A DNA stretch of 64,000 nt from Eunapius fragilis. Its lineage: Eukaryota > Porifera > Demospongiae > Spongillida > Spongillidae. The position numbers were made by a program, and so were the translations under genes. The stretch covers positions 13,828,237-13,892,236 of the forward strand of contig OY811973.1 of the NCBI GenBank assembly GCA_963681505.1. Direction: 5' to 3'. This document shows positions 55,733 through 64,000 of this stretch, one piece after another. Numbering within the stretch: the stretch's first letter is position 1; each line of letters begins with the position of its first letter. The notes beneath the pieces were generated by a model. That model did not search any database. It was given only the letters and a program-made list of their open reading frames with translations, and was not told the DNA's origin.

Positions 55733-55988
55733 AAGGGGAGGAGCGTTAATTATCATGGTTTGGGCGTTGCTACGAAATATTGTGCATAAAAGAGGAAGAT
55801 GTATCCGGGGTCTGGGGAGAAGCCCCAGCCGCTTTTTATGTTACTTCGGCGCGTTTTCGTTGTATTTGTATCATCAGGGCGACGTAAGACACCGCCCCTT
55901 GGTGCTATGAATATCTAATTTCTAATTTGGCGGGGGGGGGGGGGGGGGGGGGGAAACTCAGTTGCCCCCTCCCCCGTATCCGCCCCTG
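55672..55988. mobile_element. MITE with CAGGGGCGGATCCAG end and 5-bp target duplication
   Basis: The left end CAGGGGCGGATCCAG is mirrored by GTATCCGCCCCTG at 55976-55988. CGCAC lies directly outside both ends (55667-55671 and 55989-55993), a plausible 5-bp target duplication. Two G tracts of 20-30 bases lie inside. The left end shares the spacing CA..GGCGG..CCAG with the element at 11896-12210. Confidence 0.8.
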
Positions 55989-56415
55989 CGCACAATCTTT
56001 GGCCAGACTTCCGCATCAGTAAGCCTCTGCATGTAGATTTGATGAATTTTTCAGGTAGTGTATCACCGGCTATAATGAAGTGCTTTATACAGTAGCCGCG
56101 CTATAGCTCACCATGCAGCCATGTTGTGAATGTATTGCATGTATACGCGTCAAAACTCGACAGTATATTGTTACCCGCTAGCCGTATATAGTAGGACAAA
56201 GTGACGGCGTAATGATTGCGCGAGACATGTATACAGCTATATGCTACTGACATGCTATTTACTCATACACACCGCGCTCAGCCGGGCAAATGAGTAAATC
56301 TAAACCAACTATTAAACATATCAAAATCATATATACATTCCATTCAGTATTAACTATTGCATATGAGTTTTACACGCATTGATCAGTGCACGGTGTGCTC
56401 GTGTGTTCCTTTCAG
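55989..56415. other. intergenic
   Basis: Nothing recognised; possible 3' UTR of the minus-strand gene that ends at 56416. Confidence 0.4.
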
Positions 56416-57315
56416 CTACGGCTTCTTGCTGCTGAGCAGAGACAGCGCTGCTTCAATGGCCGCGACTAGGTCCTCAGCGCTATACCTGAAAGCAGCTTGT
56501 GGTGGGGCTGTAGGAACAGCTGTCGTAATTGGTGCGGTGGTCGGGGCAGCGGTGGTGGGGGTAGTGTCCGTTGTATTGGGAGTGGACGTGGGGGTAGTGG
56601 CCGTTGTGTTCGGGGCGGCTGTTACGTTTGGAGTGGTGGTAGTTGGAGTCGTGGCAGTTGTGGGTCGCCATGTTGGCTTGGTTGGCTTTTTGGTTGGCTT
56701 TTTGGTTGGCTTTTTGGTTGGCTTGGTTGGTTTAGTCGGTCTGTATCCCCACCCATCGGCGCCAGCACCCTGGTCCGGAGCGTTGAGCGGAGCCTCCTGT
56801 TGGTTAGTATACGCTTCTTCGAATGCAAAGGTACTGACATCACTTTGGTCGGTGCCTTCATCAGCTGCAGCTGCTGCTTCGACGTCATCTTTTAGTGTCG
56901 TGGTCAAAATTTCCAGCAGCGCCTTGAACACTGCTTTCTTTTCATCTGAAGTAAGAGTTTAAAATCACGCGATATATAAAAAGTTCACGCATGCATGCAT
57001 GCATGCATGCAACTGAACAAAAAATGTGGGAGGAAAGGAAAGTATTCATGTAGAGCCAGAGAAAAGTGGAGATAAGGAAGAGACATTCAAAGAGAACAGA
57101 AGAGATCGTGTCACGTGCATGCATGCATGTATATATGACATGCGTTATATATACATACCTCCTGACAGCTGCACAGAATCTCCATTTGACAGTGTTATGG
57201 TGACTAATTCTTTATCCTCGCTGCTTCGTATTTCCACGTTGTGTTCGGCTGGTGCAGAGGAACACACGACCAACAATGCAGCCAACAGAAGCGGAACTGC
57301 ATACATTGTGTACAT
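56416..57315 (-). CDS. small secreted Thr/Pro/Lys-rich protein
   Basis: Two minus-strand exons, 57315-57159 and 56945-56416, join in phase 1 to give 228 residues. Residues 1-20 are a signal peptide (PLLLAALLVVCSSA). The next 80 residues are mixed, acidic and helix-prone (AVFKALLEILTTTLKDD, EAAAAADEG). A linker with GWGYRPTKPTKPTKKPT, built of KPT/KKPT units, leads to a Thr/Pro/Ala stretch with several NTT and NVT potential N-glycosylation sites. The C terminus is again helical (AEDLVAAIEAALSLLSSKKP). There are no cysteines after the signal. This resembles mucin-like or matrix proteins, but I recognise no family. A CATAAAAG TATA-like word lies about 60 bases upstream of the ATG (57373-57380). 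Confidence 0.7.
56991..57010. repeat. GCAT tetranucleotide repeat
   Basis: (GCAT)n in the intron of the Thr/Pro/Lys-rich gene. GCATGCATGC words are frequent throughout the window. Confidence 0.8.
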
Positions 57316-58253
57316 CTTTTGAGCTCGCGCTTTAGGCTGTAGGTGGGATGTGTGCTTGAGAAATGAGGGTTTCTTTTATGTAGTCCAGATATCATGCACG
57401 TGAGATTGCATGTCGTCGTGCACTTCTGGCGGTAATACAATCACGTGTAAAGGAAGTCACACACATATAGTGATGTTTTACATGCGCGTGCCAAGTAATT
57501 ATTCGTTCCGAATCGGGTTTAGCCAAATAATGGTGATTACTGCCTTTTTAATTTATATATATATATATATTTTTACATGCAGAGTATGCACTATATACAA
57601 CATGCCGATAGCTCTATATAGCCGCGGTTCAAGCAAATCAAAGGCATATAATTATTAACCGGGTCTCATCCCCGGCCATGCAGACCAGAGATTGATATAT
57701 TATCTCTGACCAGACGAACCTAAGTGCTCGTGTCCAGACCTCATGGCTAACTATTTCATGAACGCTGATAGCTGAAGGGAGAGGACGGCAAGTGATGTAC
57801 GTATGCATGTAGTTGTAGTAGTAAGGCTATGGTTTGCCAATACGCGGATAAAATTAAAATAGAGGTGGTGGTATGATATGATGCGTTGGCCAAAGTTAGT
57901 ATATGACTTCTCCTGTGGTGTGATACGTTCAAGCCGTGTGCCAATACCATCCAATTCAACAACTTTGCCCCAGACCAGCAGGGAAGGTGGTCCCCAGACC
58001 TACAGGATATGTGGTCACTTGGTCACACCAATTATTCAGACACTACATCCGCCTTTCAGCGTACAGGGCATCCGAGCTAGAGATACTGCATGCTTTTTAA
58101 CAAAGAGTATTTCATGTTCAGCTGGTAATGTGTGGAGAAATCATGGGGCATGTGTGAAAAATAATAAAACTTAAAGCTAAATGAAGTCATGAATTCATGA
58201 TAACACATTCGCAATGAAATAAATTCAAGTTTTAAAAAAAAAAAAAAAAAACA
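57316..58253. other. intergenic
   Basis: No gene recognised. A TA run lies at about 57553-57570 and an A tract at 58233-58251. Confidence 0.4.
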
Positions 58254-58446
58254 AGGCTAGCTCTAGTCGGGCGCCTCCTACTACCGTGTTTGGGCAGCTG
58301 TTAAGTGGATAACAATGAACCCACTTGAACGCTACAATCCGATTGGACTGCACTCCCCGTTGCAGCAGCACAAATCTTGGTATAGGCTTCTCGCCCTACT
58401 ACCCGACCAAACGCGGCAGTAGGGCCCGCCCGACTAGGCTAGCTCA
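58254..58446. mobile_element. MITE-like foldback element
   Basis: GGCTAGCTCTAGTCGGGCGC...CTACTACCGTGTTTGG at the left (58255-58293) is mirrored at 58405-58443 by CCAAACGCGGCAGTAGGGCC then CGCCCGACTAGGCTAGC, with a few mismatches. The interior of about 110 bp is non-coding. No target duplication is evident. Confidence 0.7.
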
Positions 58447-60783
58447 TGCATGCACGGGCCATACCATACTGCAACAAACATGCAAAAACCGGGAAGACCG
58501 CGGCCTATTATAATAATAGCCTTATTTGAGTTCTTGATACCAGGTCAATTAGTGGATGTCTTCTACGGAACATAAAGACATTGATATGAGTGAATGAGTT
58601 AATGTACTTGGGCGTAGCCCGACCTTAGCTTTTGCTCGGGCTAGTCTCGTACCCATACCATACCACAATGACGTAAGCACATCTCATTGTACATTATACA
58701 TGTTAGTGTTACGTCATTATGGCCCGGATGACATCTCAACTACACGGTGGCCTGGTCCCATTTCATTTGAGAGCAGAGAGGTATTGTGGCTTAAGGACAA
58801 GGTCAGCTGTGCAAGAGAGAGAATGAGTGGCGCAAAATTAAATTTAAAAAACCATCTGCCAATTCAACCATGCACCATTTTTTGCTGGGGGTACCTATGA
58901 CCTCAGCTATCAACGACTGTAGGGATGAGAGGCTCTGTGGACAGATCATCAGTTGAGCTGTTAGGTCTGCAATTTCATTATGTCTTATTATCTAACCTTT
59001 GGGCAAAACAGCGTAGCAGTCAATACTTAAGAGAGGGGGCAAAATTCCCCGGGCCCAGACCATTAAGTGGAGCACGCACCCTGACAGACCTTCATGCCCC
59101 CCCTCCCGACCCTCCCCCCGGGGGGGCTGGTGATAAATGGTCTCGTGGCTAGGTCTTTTCGAACTGGTAGCCGTATTATGTAATCTGGGCCCCTTGTGAA
59201 GGGCAAAGCCATGTTCTTCATTTTTTGAATGTTGAACTACTTATGATTAGATATGTGAACATCAGCTTTGGCAGAACGTTGGACTTGAATTATATACCAT
59301 TGTTATGTTTCGAACTCCCTCTCCAGATCAGAGGGTGCAGCATGGCCAGTGGGTGAGAGAATAAATGTGGTTCAGAGCATGGTTGTAAGGGACCAACTGG
59401 CTGTCACTGGTTTATCTCAACATGGGCTTAGGTTCATAAGCTGTGGTATCATCTGTGTACTTGTTGTACGCTGTCTCTGTGCTGTCATATGAGTGGAAAG
59501 TATTTGATGCACACATGGGCATGGCCCAGGGGGGGGGTCGCCCTGAGTTGTACCCTCTGGAGAAAAAATGGAATCACCATAGAAAAAAAAGAGATCTCAC
59601 TACACGAGGAGGGTCCCTGGTGATCCGGCCTCATGTACTGCTAGTTGTAGGTGGGGTCATATCACAATAGGGTAGAGAAGATCTGCTACCTCCCAGACAC
59701 TGTGCAGTATGGCAGGAGAGAGAGCAGCCAGTCCATAAGGAGGGACTATCCCTTGCTTCACTTCTCAGAGGGTTGCCCAGCTGACAGCGTGGGTGGTTCC
59801 TTCCCTCCCCATTACACCATTATTTCTACTTCTTCCTTTTTTATTTTTCTATATTCCCCGAATGGTAAATATCACGGCACACACAGTCCTGTTTGCACAG
59901 GCCATTGAATCTGGCACCTGGTCTGATCACAACTTCGATGTAAATGTCCTTCGATACTTTGATGGCACAACCCAACTATACACCAGCCAGGGCTATAGAA
60001 GTATTTAACATTAATGCCGAAGACTTTTATCCCCACTTACATTATTAGTTCACCAGCTGTCAGGCAGCTGCACACAATGAACAACGCCATCTTCAGCACT
60101 ATCTCTGTTTCTGCCCTTGTGATAGAGCGCAAGGTCAGCTTGCATGCAGGCGTTTTGGTATTGGTTGTGACACATTTTAAATGCTCACCTCTGTTAGCAT
60201 ACAGAATTATATGAATTATGACACCTATAAAAAGATTTTCATTTTTGCATGTTTGTGACTGAAATATTTAACCCTATTCTGTTTCCAAGAACACTGACGA
60301 AATACACAAATATGTACTCGACTGCAAGGAGTCGCCCCATAGCCACACCCACAAAGTGCCCCTAGGACCATTCACTGTAACTACGCTGATGCCATGACAA
60401 AAATTGAGAAACATAAAAATGAATTTCATATAAAATCTTCCCCAAGTATCAAGGAGAGATTATGGTCCTGTGTGCTGGCAATCAAGGAAAGATAATTGAT
60501 AACCCCCACATATACAAATGTAAGCACACACACAACATACACACACACACGCACACATATACACATACACACACAAACACACACACAAACACACACACAT
60601 ACACACACACAACATGTGCACACACACACACACACAAACACACACATTAACCACAGCCCTAGGTCAAAGTGACCACACCAGATAACAAGATATAACACCA
60701 AGATAAGCAGCTATTAAACCAAAGTCTTATCTCTCAACAGCCCTGACAGCTCCAAGTGTGCCACGCCATGCTGCATACAGCCA
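58447..60783. other. no convincing gene; possible decayed coding fragments
   Basis: Several plus-strand stretches (58700-59150, 59440-60010, 60030-60210) look protein-like in composition but are broken by stops and frame changes. I could not connect them by splice sites or assign a family. They may be remnants of a gene or element. An impure CA repeat lies at 60525-60650. Confidence 0.35.
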
Positions 60784-61436
60784 TCAAACTCTGTCCTTCC
60801 CCATGAAACCAGGGTCCTGTTCCAGCCTCAGTGCTAGGTTGTGTTCCCCTACTGTCCTCAGGGCTCCCACCATGTCTTCAGTGCACGGGTATGGCTTGAT
60901 GGGAGGGGCCCACTTCAGCCAGAGGTTCAACATCTCATCGTAGTAGTGCTGGGGACTAGTCAGGCCTCCGCTGGGGGTAATGGCCGACAGCTCGCTGTGT
61001 GTGAAGCCAAGATTTCTGCCTATGTCCCTCCAACGGAGATGAGCGGACTCGAGAAACTTGGAAATTGCTTCAGCATCACATGGCTTCAACACGTGCTTGC
61101 CTCCTGCAACTGTAGTGGTTGTCATGGTGATTAAACATATAATGGATGATGTTGTGAGTGGATGGAATGTCGTGGTTATTAAATGGATGGGTTGGTGGTG
61201 TGGGGTGAGTTAAAGGTTGAACGATGTTTGGATAGGCCTGCTGGCGTTTGAAATACACATATTTCAAAATGCTTAGGGTTTTCCACTAATGATTGAGCGA
61301 AGGGGATAAATTGCGTTGCCGTGGTGTTTCGTGATGTGGATGTGTAAGTGGGATTGTGGGGATGGGAGGTTGTGGAGAAGCACCTATTACGTCACATGAT
61401 TAGGTGCTTACTCTGTTTGCTGCCGCCTCCGCCCAT
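60784..61436 (-). CDS. single death-domain protein with N-myristoylation motif
   Basis: Two minus-strand exons, 61436-61412 and 61109-60784, join in phase 1 to give 116 residues. Exon 1 encodes MGGGGSKQ: glycine at position 2 and serine at position 6, the core requirement of N-myristoyltransferase substrates. Exon 2 encodes one death-fold domain: ISKFLESAHLRWRDIGRNLG, FTHSELSAI, then YYDEMLNLWLKWAPP and LALRLEQ. The W-x-x-(I/L)-G pattern and the later L-x-x-W are typical of the death domain. The predicted product is a lipid-tethered adaptor that could recruit other death-domain proteins at membranes. The short first exon is supported by phase, a GTAAGC donor and its motif only. Starting inside exon 2's frame (MTTTTVAGG, 61125) would give a cytosolic form. 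Confidence 0.7.
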
Positions 61437-61831
61437 CCTGTGTGCACAAAGTAATCAGCGGGAGGTAACGCGCTAATGAGGGTTCCTTTACGAAGCCAAT
61501 CAGCAGGAGTGGTCCGCGTTGTCTTCACCAAACACTGCATAGAGGGATCGAGTATGATTCAAGCTGCGAAGCATCGCTTTTCATGACCACTCGGCCGCGG
61601 GCGACTCACCTTGTTTTTTTATTAAAAATAATACTTTATGCCCCGCCCCTTTTAACACGTCCCGTCGCATCATTGTGAGGGGTCTCCCCTCTCATCATAG
61701 TGGGGGAGGGGGGTCTCTATGTCGTATAGTGGGACAAATCTCAGTTCCAACTAAATCACTATAACAATACAAACTTTAAAGTTTTTAATCTACAGCTGAA
61801 GCAATATCGTTTTCTCTTATCTTCAGTCATA
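61437..61831. other. intergenic within the death-domain cluster
   Basis: No coding segment recognised. Probably the 5' region of the myristoylated death-domain gene and the 3' UTR of the tandem one. Confidence 0.4.
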
Positions 61832-62925
61832 TCACTCCAGGATCAGCCTTGTTTTATCAGTCATAAACTGACTCTTGCTCAGAGTAAGCGCCAAATTATA
61901 TTCCCCTACACTATCATTTCTGAGTGCTTCCACCAGAGCCTCTACAGTAGGGTTAGGTTTGGGGTGGGCCCACTTAAGCCATGCCCCAAGCATCTCTTCA
62001 AAGTAGTCCTTCTGGCTGGTGAGGCCTCCGCGTGGAACGATTGCAGACAGCTCATTGTGTTTGAAGCTTAGTGCCCTACCTATGTTCCTCCACTGTGGAT
62101 GGGCTGAGCCGACTATTTTAAATAAATCATCCAGATCCTTCTCGCTTAAGCGGTGATGGTTAATGTCTGCCGAAACAAACACACCAATATTCCTCCATAC
62201 AAAACCGAAATTAAGAAACCACACCTACCTGATTTAGTTACTTTAGTTGGTGGTGGAGCTGCCTCTATAAGAAAGGGAGGGTCATGCCAGGTGTGTGCAA
62301 GGAGCCATCAAGAACAACCACCACAGACATTTGCGGGGGGGGTGTGTGATAAATATAGCATGACAACAACACACAACAGGATGCAAGCACAATTGTTGAA
62401 ACATGCACTCTACCACCAACGGGTTGCCACCAATGGGGTTAACTTCCACAACTGGCAACGTTGCATAACATTCTTAATATTGCCCATCACCCAACATGTT
62501 ACAAGTCAAACGTTATAAACAAGGGTACCAGTCGGGGCAATAACCAGGAGACATTGTACCGCGGCCCACCGCACGTGGTCCGGCCCAAAGTACACTCTTT
62601 GCCCGAAGTAATTCCACCAACATCCAATTGCAGCGCGCTCACCTGTCGGCTGGAGATTGTACTTCTTTCTAATCTCTCTCGCTAGCCCGGCCTGGTCTAT
62701 TCTGTCTAGTCCTTCGGCCAGGCCCTCTGCCGTTGCGTTACCAGACTTCAGCCAACGTCTCAACGTATCTTCCATGCATCGCTCGACGTCACTAGGATGG
62801 TTCTTTTCTATAATATCTACTTCTCTAACGTCAAGTTGGATAGCTAGTGGCCTCCATTTATGGCAGACAAGATGCAACACGGCGGAAAGGTTCTTTAGTT
62901 CCTTTTCCTCAAATTGTTGTGTCAT
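61832..62925 (-). CDS. tandem death-domain protein
   Basis: Three minus-strand exons, 62925-62643, 62264-62229 and 62166-61832, all joined in phase 1, give 217 residues. Exon 1 is a death domain (VCHKWRPLAIQLDVREVDII, MEDTLRRWLK, GLAREIRKKY). Exon 2 is a 12-codon linker (EAAPPPTKVTKSG). Exon 3 is a second, dissimilar death domain (SAHPQWRNIGRALSFKHNEL, YFEEMLGAWLKWAHP, VGEYNLALTL) that closely resembles the one at 60784-61109. No enzymatic or membrane domain is present, so it would act as a cytosolic adaptor linking two classes of death-domain partner. The ATG at 62925 starts MTQQFEEKELKN directly at the domain; the longer upstream frame is not needed. Confidence 0.75.
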
Positions 62926-62992
62926 TTTTACTTTCTTATTGAGGGCGTGGCGTCGTATACCGTATCGGAGTATAGTGTACATAAATAATTAT
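62926..62992. promoter_or_regulatory. 67-bp divergent intergenic region
   Basis: Separates the start codons of the tandem death-domain gene (minus) and the single death-domain gene (plus). Their 5' UTRs and promoters must overlap. No TATA box is clear. Confidence 0.45.
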
Positions 62993-63268
62993 ATGGCTTT
63001 AATAGAAGAGCTACATTTGAAGCTTTTGATAAACGAACTAGTCGATGTGAGCCACAAATGGAAGGAAATCGGACGCCACCTTGGTGTGACCGGGCTGGAG
63101 GTTATCGAATGCAATCACCCTAGAGACGCGGTTAAGTGCCTGGAAACGGTACTGAAGAGATGGCTGAGAAATGACGAGGAGTCGTCGTGGGAAAAGCTGA
63201 TTAGAACCCTGGAAGCTGTCGACGAGGAACCGAAGGCACGTGAGCTCAGGCTGAAGTACGCCACATAG
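62993..63268 (+). CDS. 91-residue single death-domain protein
   Basis: One exon encodes 91 residues that are almost entirely a death domain: LLINELVDVSHKWKEIGRHL, TGLEVIECNHP, CLETVLKRWLR, then a C-terminal helix with ARELRLKY. The open frame extends upstream to 62657, but that part is antisense to the tandem gene's first exon, so ATG 62993 is the sensible start. It is most similar to the first domain of the divergent tandem gene (shared H-K-W, NHP, CLE/CME, KRWLR/RRWLK and AREIRKKY/ARELRLKY blocks), so the two probably arose by an inverted local duplication. As a bare domain it could be an adaptor or a competitive inhibitor. Confidence 0.75.
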   Translation: MALIEELHLKLLINELVDVSHKWKEIGRHLGVTGLEVIECNHPRDAVKCLETVLKRWLRNDEESSWEKLIRTLEAVDEEPKARELRLKYAT

Positions 63269-64000
63269 CAACGACCAACAGACAACGATGCACAGAATTT
63301 AAAACGTAATATGTGTGTGTACCTCATGAGCAACAGACAAATCAGATGAAACCATAGAATATGTTAATAATGCATGTTACTCTTACGTTTTTGGGGGGAA
63401 AATTACACCATGATGGACATGGCTGTGATGCCTAAATAGAACTCCAGAGGTTGTGCTTGGACAAGGACACTCTTGAAATGAGGACGGTTAATACAAGCAA
63501 GCAGGCAGTAACGCTTCTCCATTTTACACAAGAACCTCCCACCCACTCATTTGTTGCAAAGGCAGGATTGCTAAGGATAAACTGACGAGACACAACCAGT
63601 ACCATGACACACAACCAGTGCCATGACACACAGTTAGATAACAAACAGTTAAGCCGACCGTACACATGTTTTTGCACAACACTATGAATTTTAGCAGAAT
63701 TCCAATACTGAAAATATAATTGGATTCATTGAGTTGATGCAAACATTACTATGTGATTAATACTTACCATGCCCACCCACCAATTCAGAACAAAGGCATT
63801 TCATGAAACACAATTGCAAGTTAAGTAACAAACACCTCAACAAAAAAACATTAAAAATACATCCAAAGTGAATGTTTTTCACCAGGAAAGGGTACTGTGG
63901 TCCCCAGTAAGCAGCCAGGTCACATTTAGGTGTGTCCCATCACATCACTGAGCTATGCATTGTATGAGACAAACAGTTAGAAGGTGACCATGGTAACCAA
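63269..64000. other. intergenic
   Basis: No coding segment recognised. A short direct repeat, ACAACCAGT(A/G)CCATGACACAC, lies at about 63593-63632. Confidence 0.4.

Noticed and set aside
62506..62642. C-terminal extension of the first death-domain exon past the GTGAGC donor
   Set aside because: The frame runs on only by chance; splicing at 62643 joins two further phase-1 exons that contain a second death domain.

Overview
The window reads as nuclear DNA of an early-branching animal, most likely a sponge. It has intron-rich genes with GT-AG introns, a ciliary dynein assembly factor, a V-ATPase subunit, secreted and membrane proteins of Ig/FN3/cystine-knot type joined by phase-1 introns, and a cluster of small death-domain genes. 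The sponge assignment is inferred from this mix and no marker gene proves it. There are no bacterial operons, rRNA genes or CRISPR arrays. I saw no tRNA, but read by eye only.

Layout. 1-4.7 kb: gene-poor, with two inverted-repeat MITE-like elements and a decayed LINE fragment. 4.76-5.70 kb (+): secreted Ig-like protein. 6.83-11.17 kb (+): 1428-residue disordered Pro/Thr/Gln protein of unknown function. 13.7-21.3 kb (+): V-ATPase subunit H in 18 exons, its introns full of minisatellites. 22.0-25.9 kb (-): FN3-type receptor with a repeated tyrosine-containing cytoplasmic tail, tail-to-tail with the V-ATPase gene. 26.2-33.5 kb (+): DNAAF3, head-to-head with the receptor.

A run of exactly 200 N lies at 34966-35165. 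The 13.09 kb before it (21879-34965) is repeated almost perfectly right after it (35166-48253). The repeat ends flush with the gap on both sides, so it is most simply two contig ends that overlap and were not merged. The second receptor and DNAAF3 copies are then probably not extra genes. Collapsed, the true order is V-ATPase H > < receptor < > DNAAF3 > cystine-knot protein.

After the repeat: 48.2-52.9 kb (+) secreted cystine-knot protein in seven exons; 53.2-55.4 kb (+) mucin-like, probably GPI-anchored protein with about 30 copies of a 13-residue repeat; 56.4-57.3 kb (-) small secreted Thr/Pro/Lys-rich protein; 57.3-60.7 kb no convincing gene; 60.8-63.3 kb death-domain cluster (a predicted N-myristoylated single death domain, a tandem death-domain protein, and a divergent 91-residue single death domain).

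Three themes recur. Introns of both housekeeping genes carry minisatellites that start at, and copy, splice junctions. Secreted and receptor genes use phase-1 introns almost throughout. At least five MITE-like foldback families are present, one with a recognisable 15-bp end and 5-bp target duplications. All exon structures were assembled by eye from splice consensus, phase and homology and have no transcript support.
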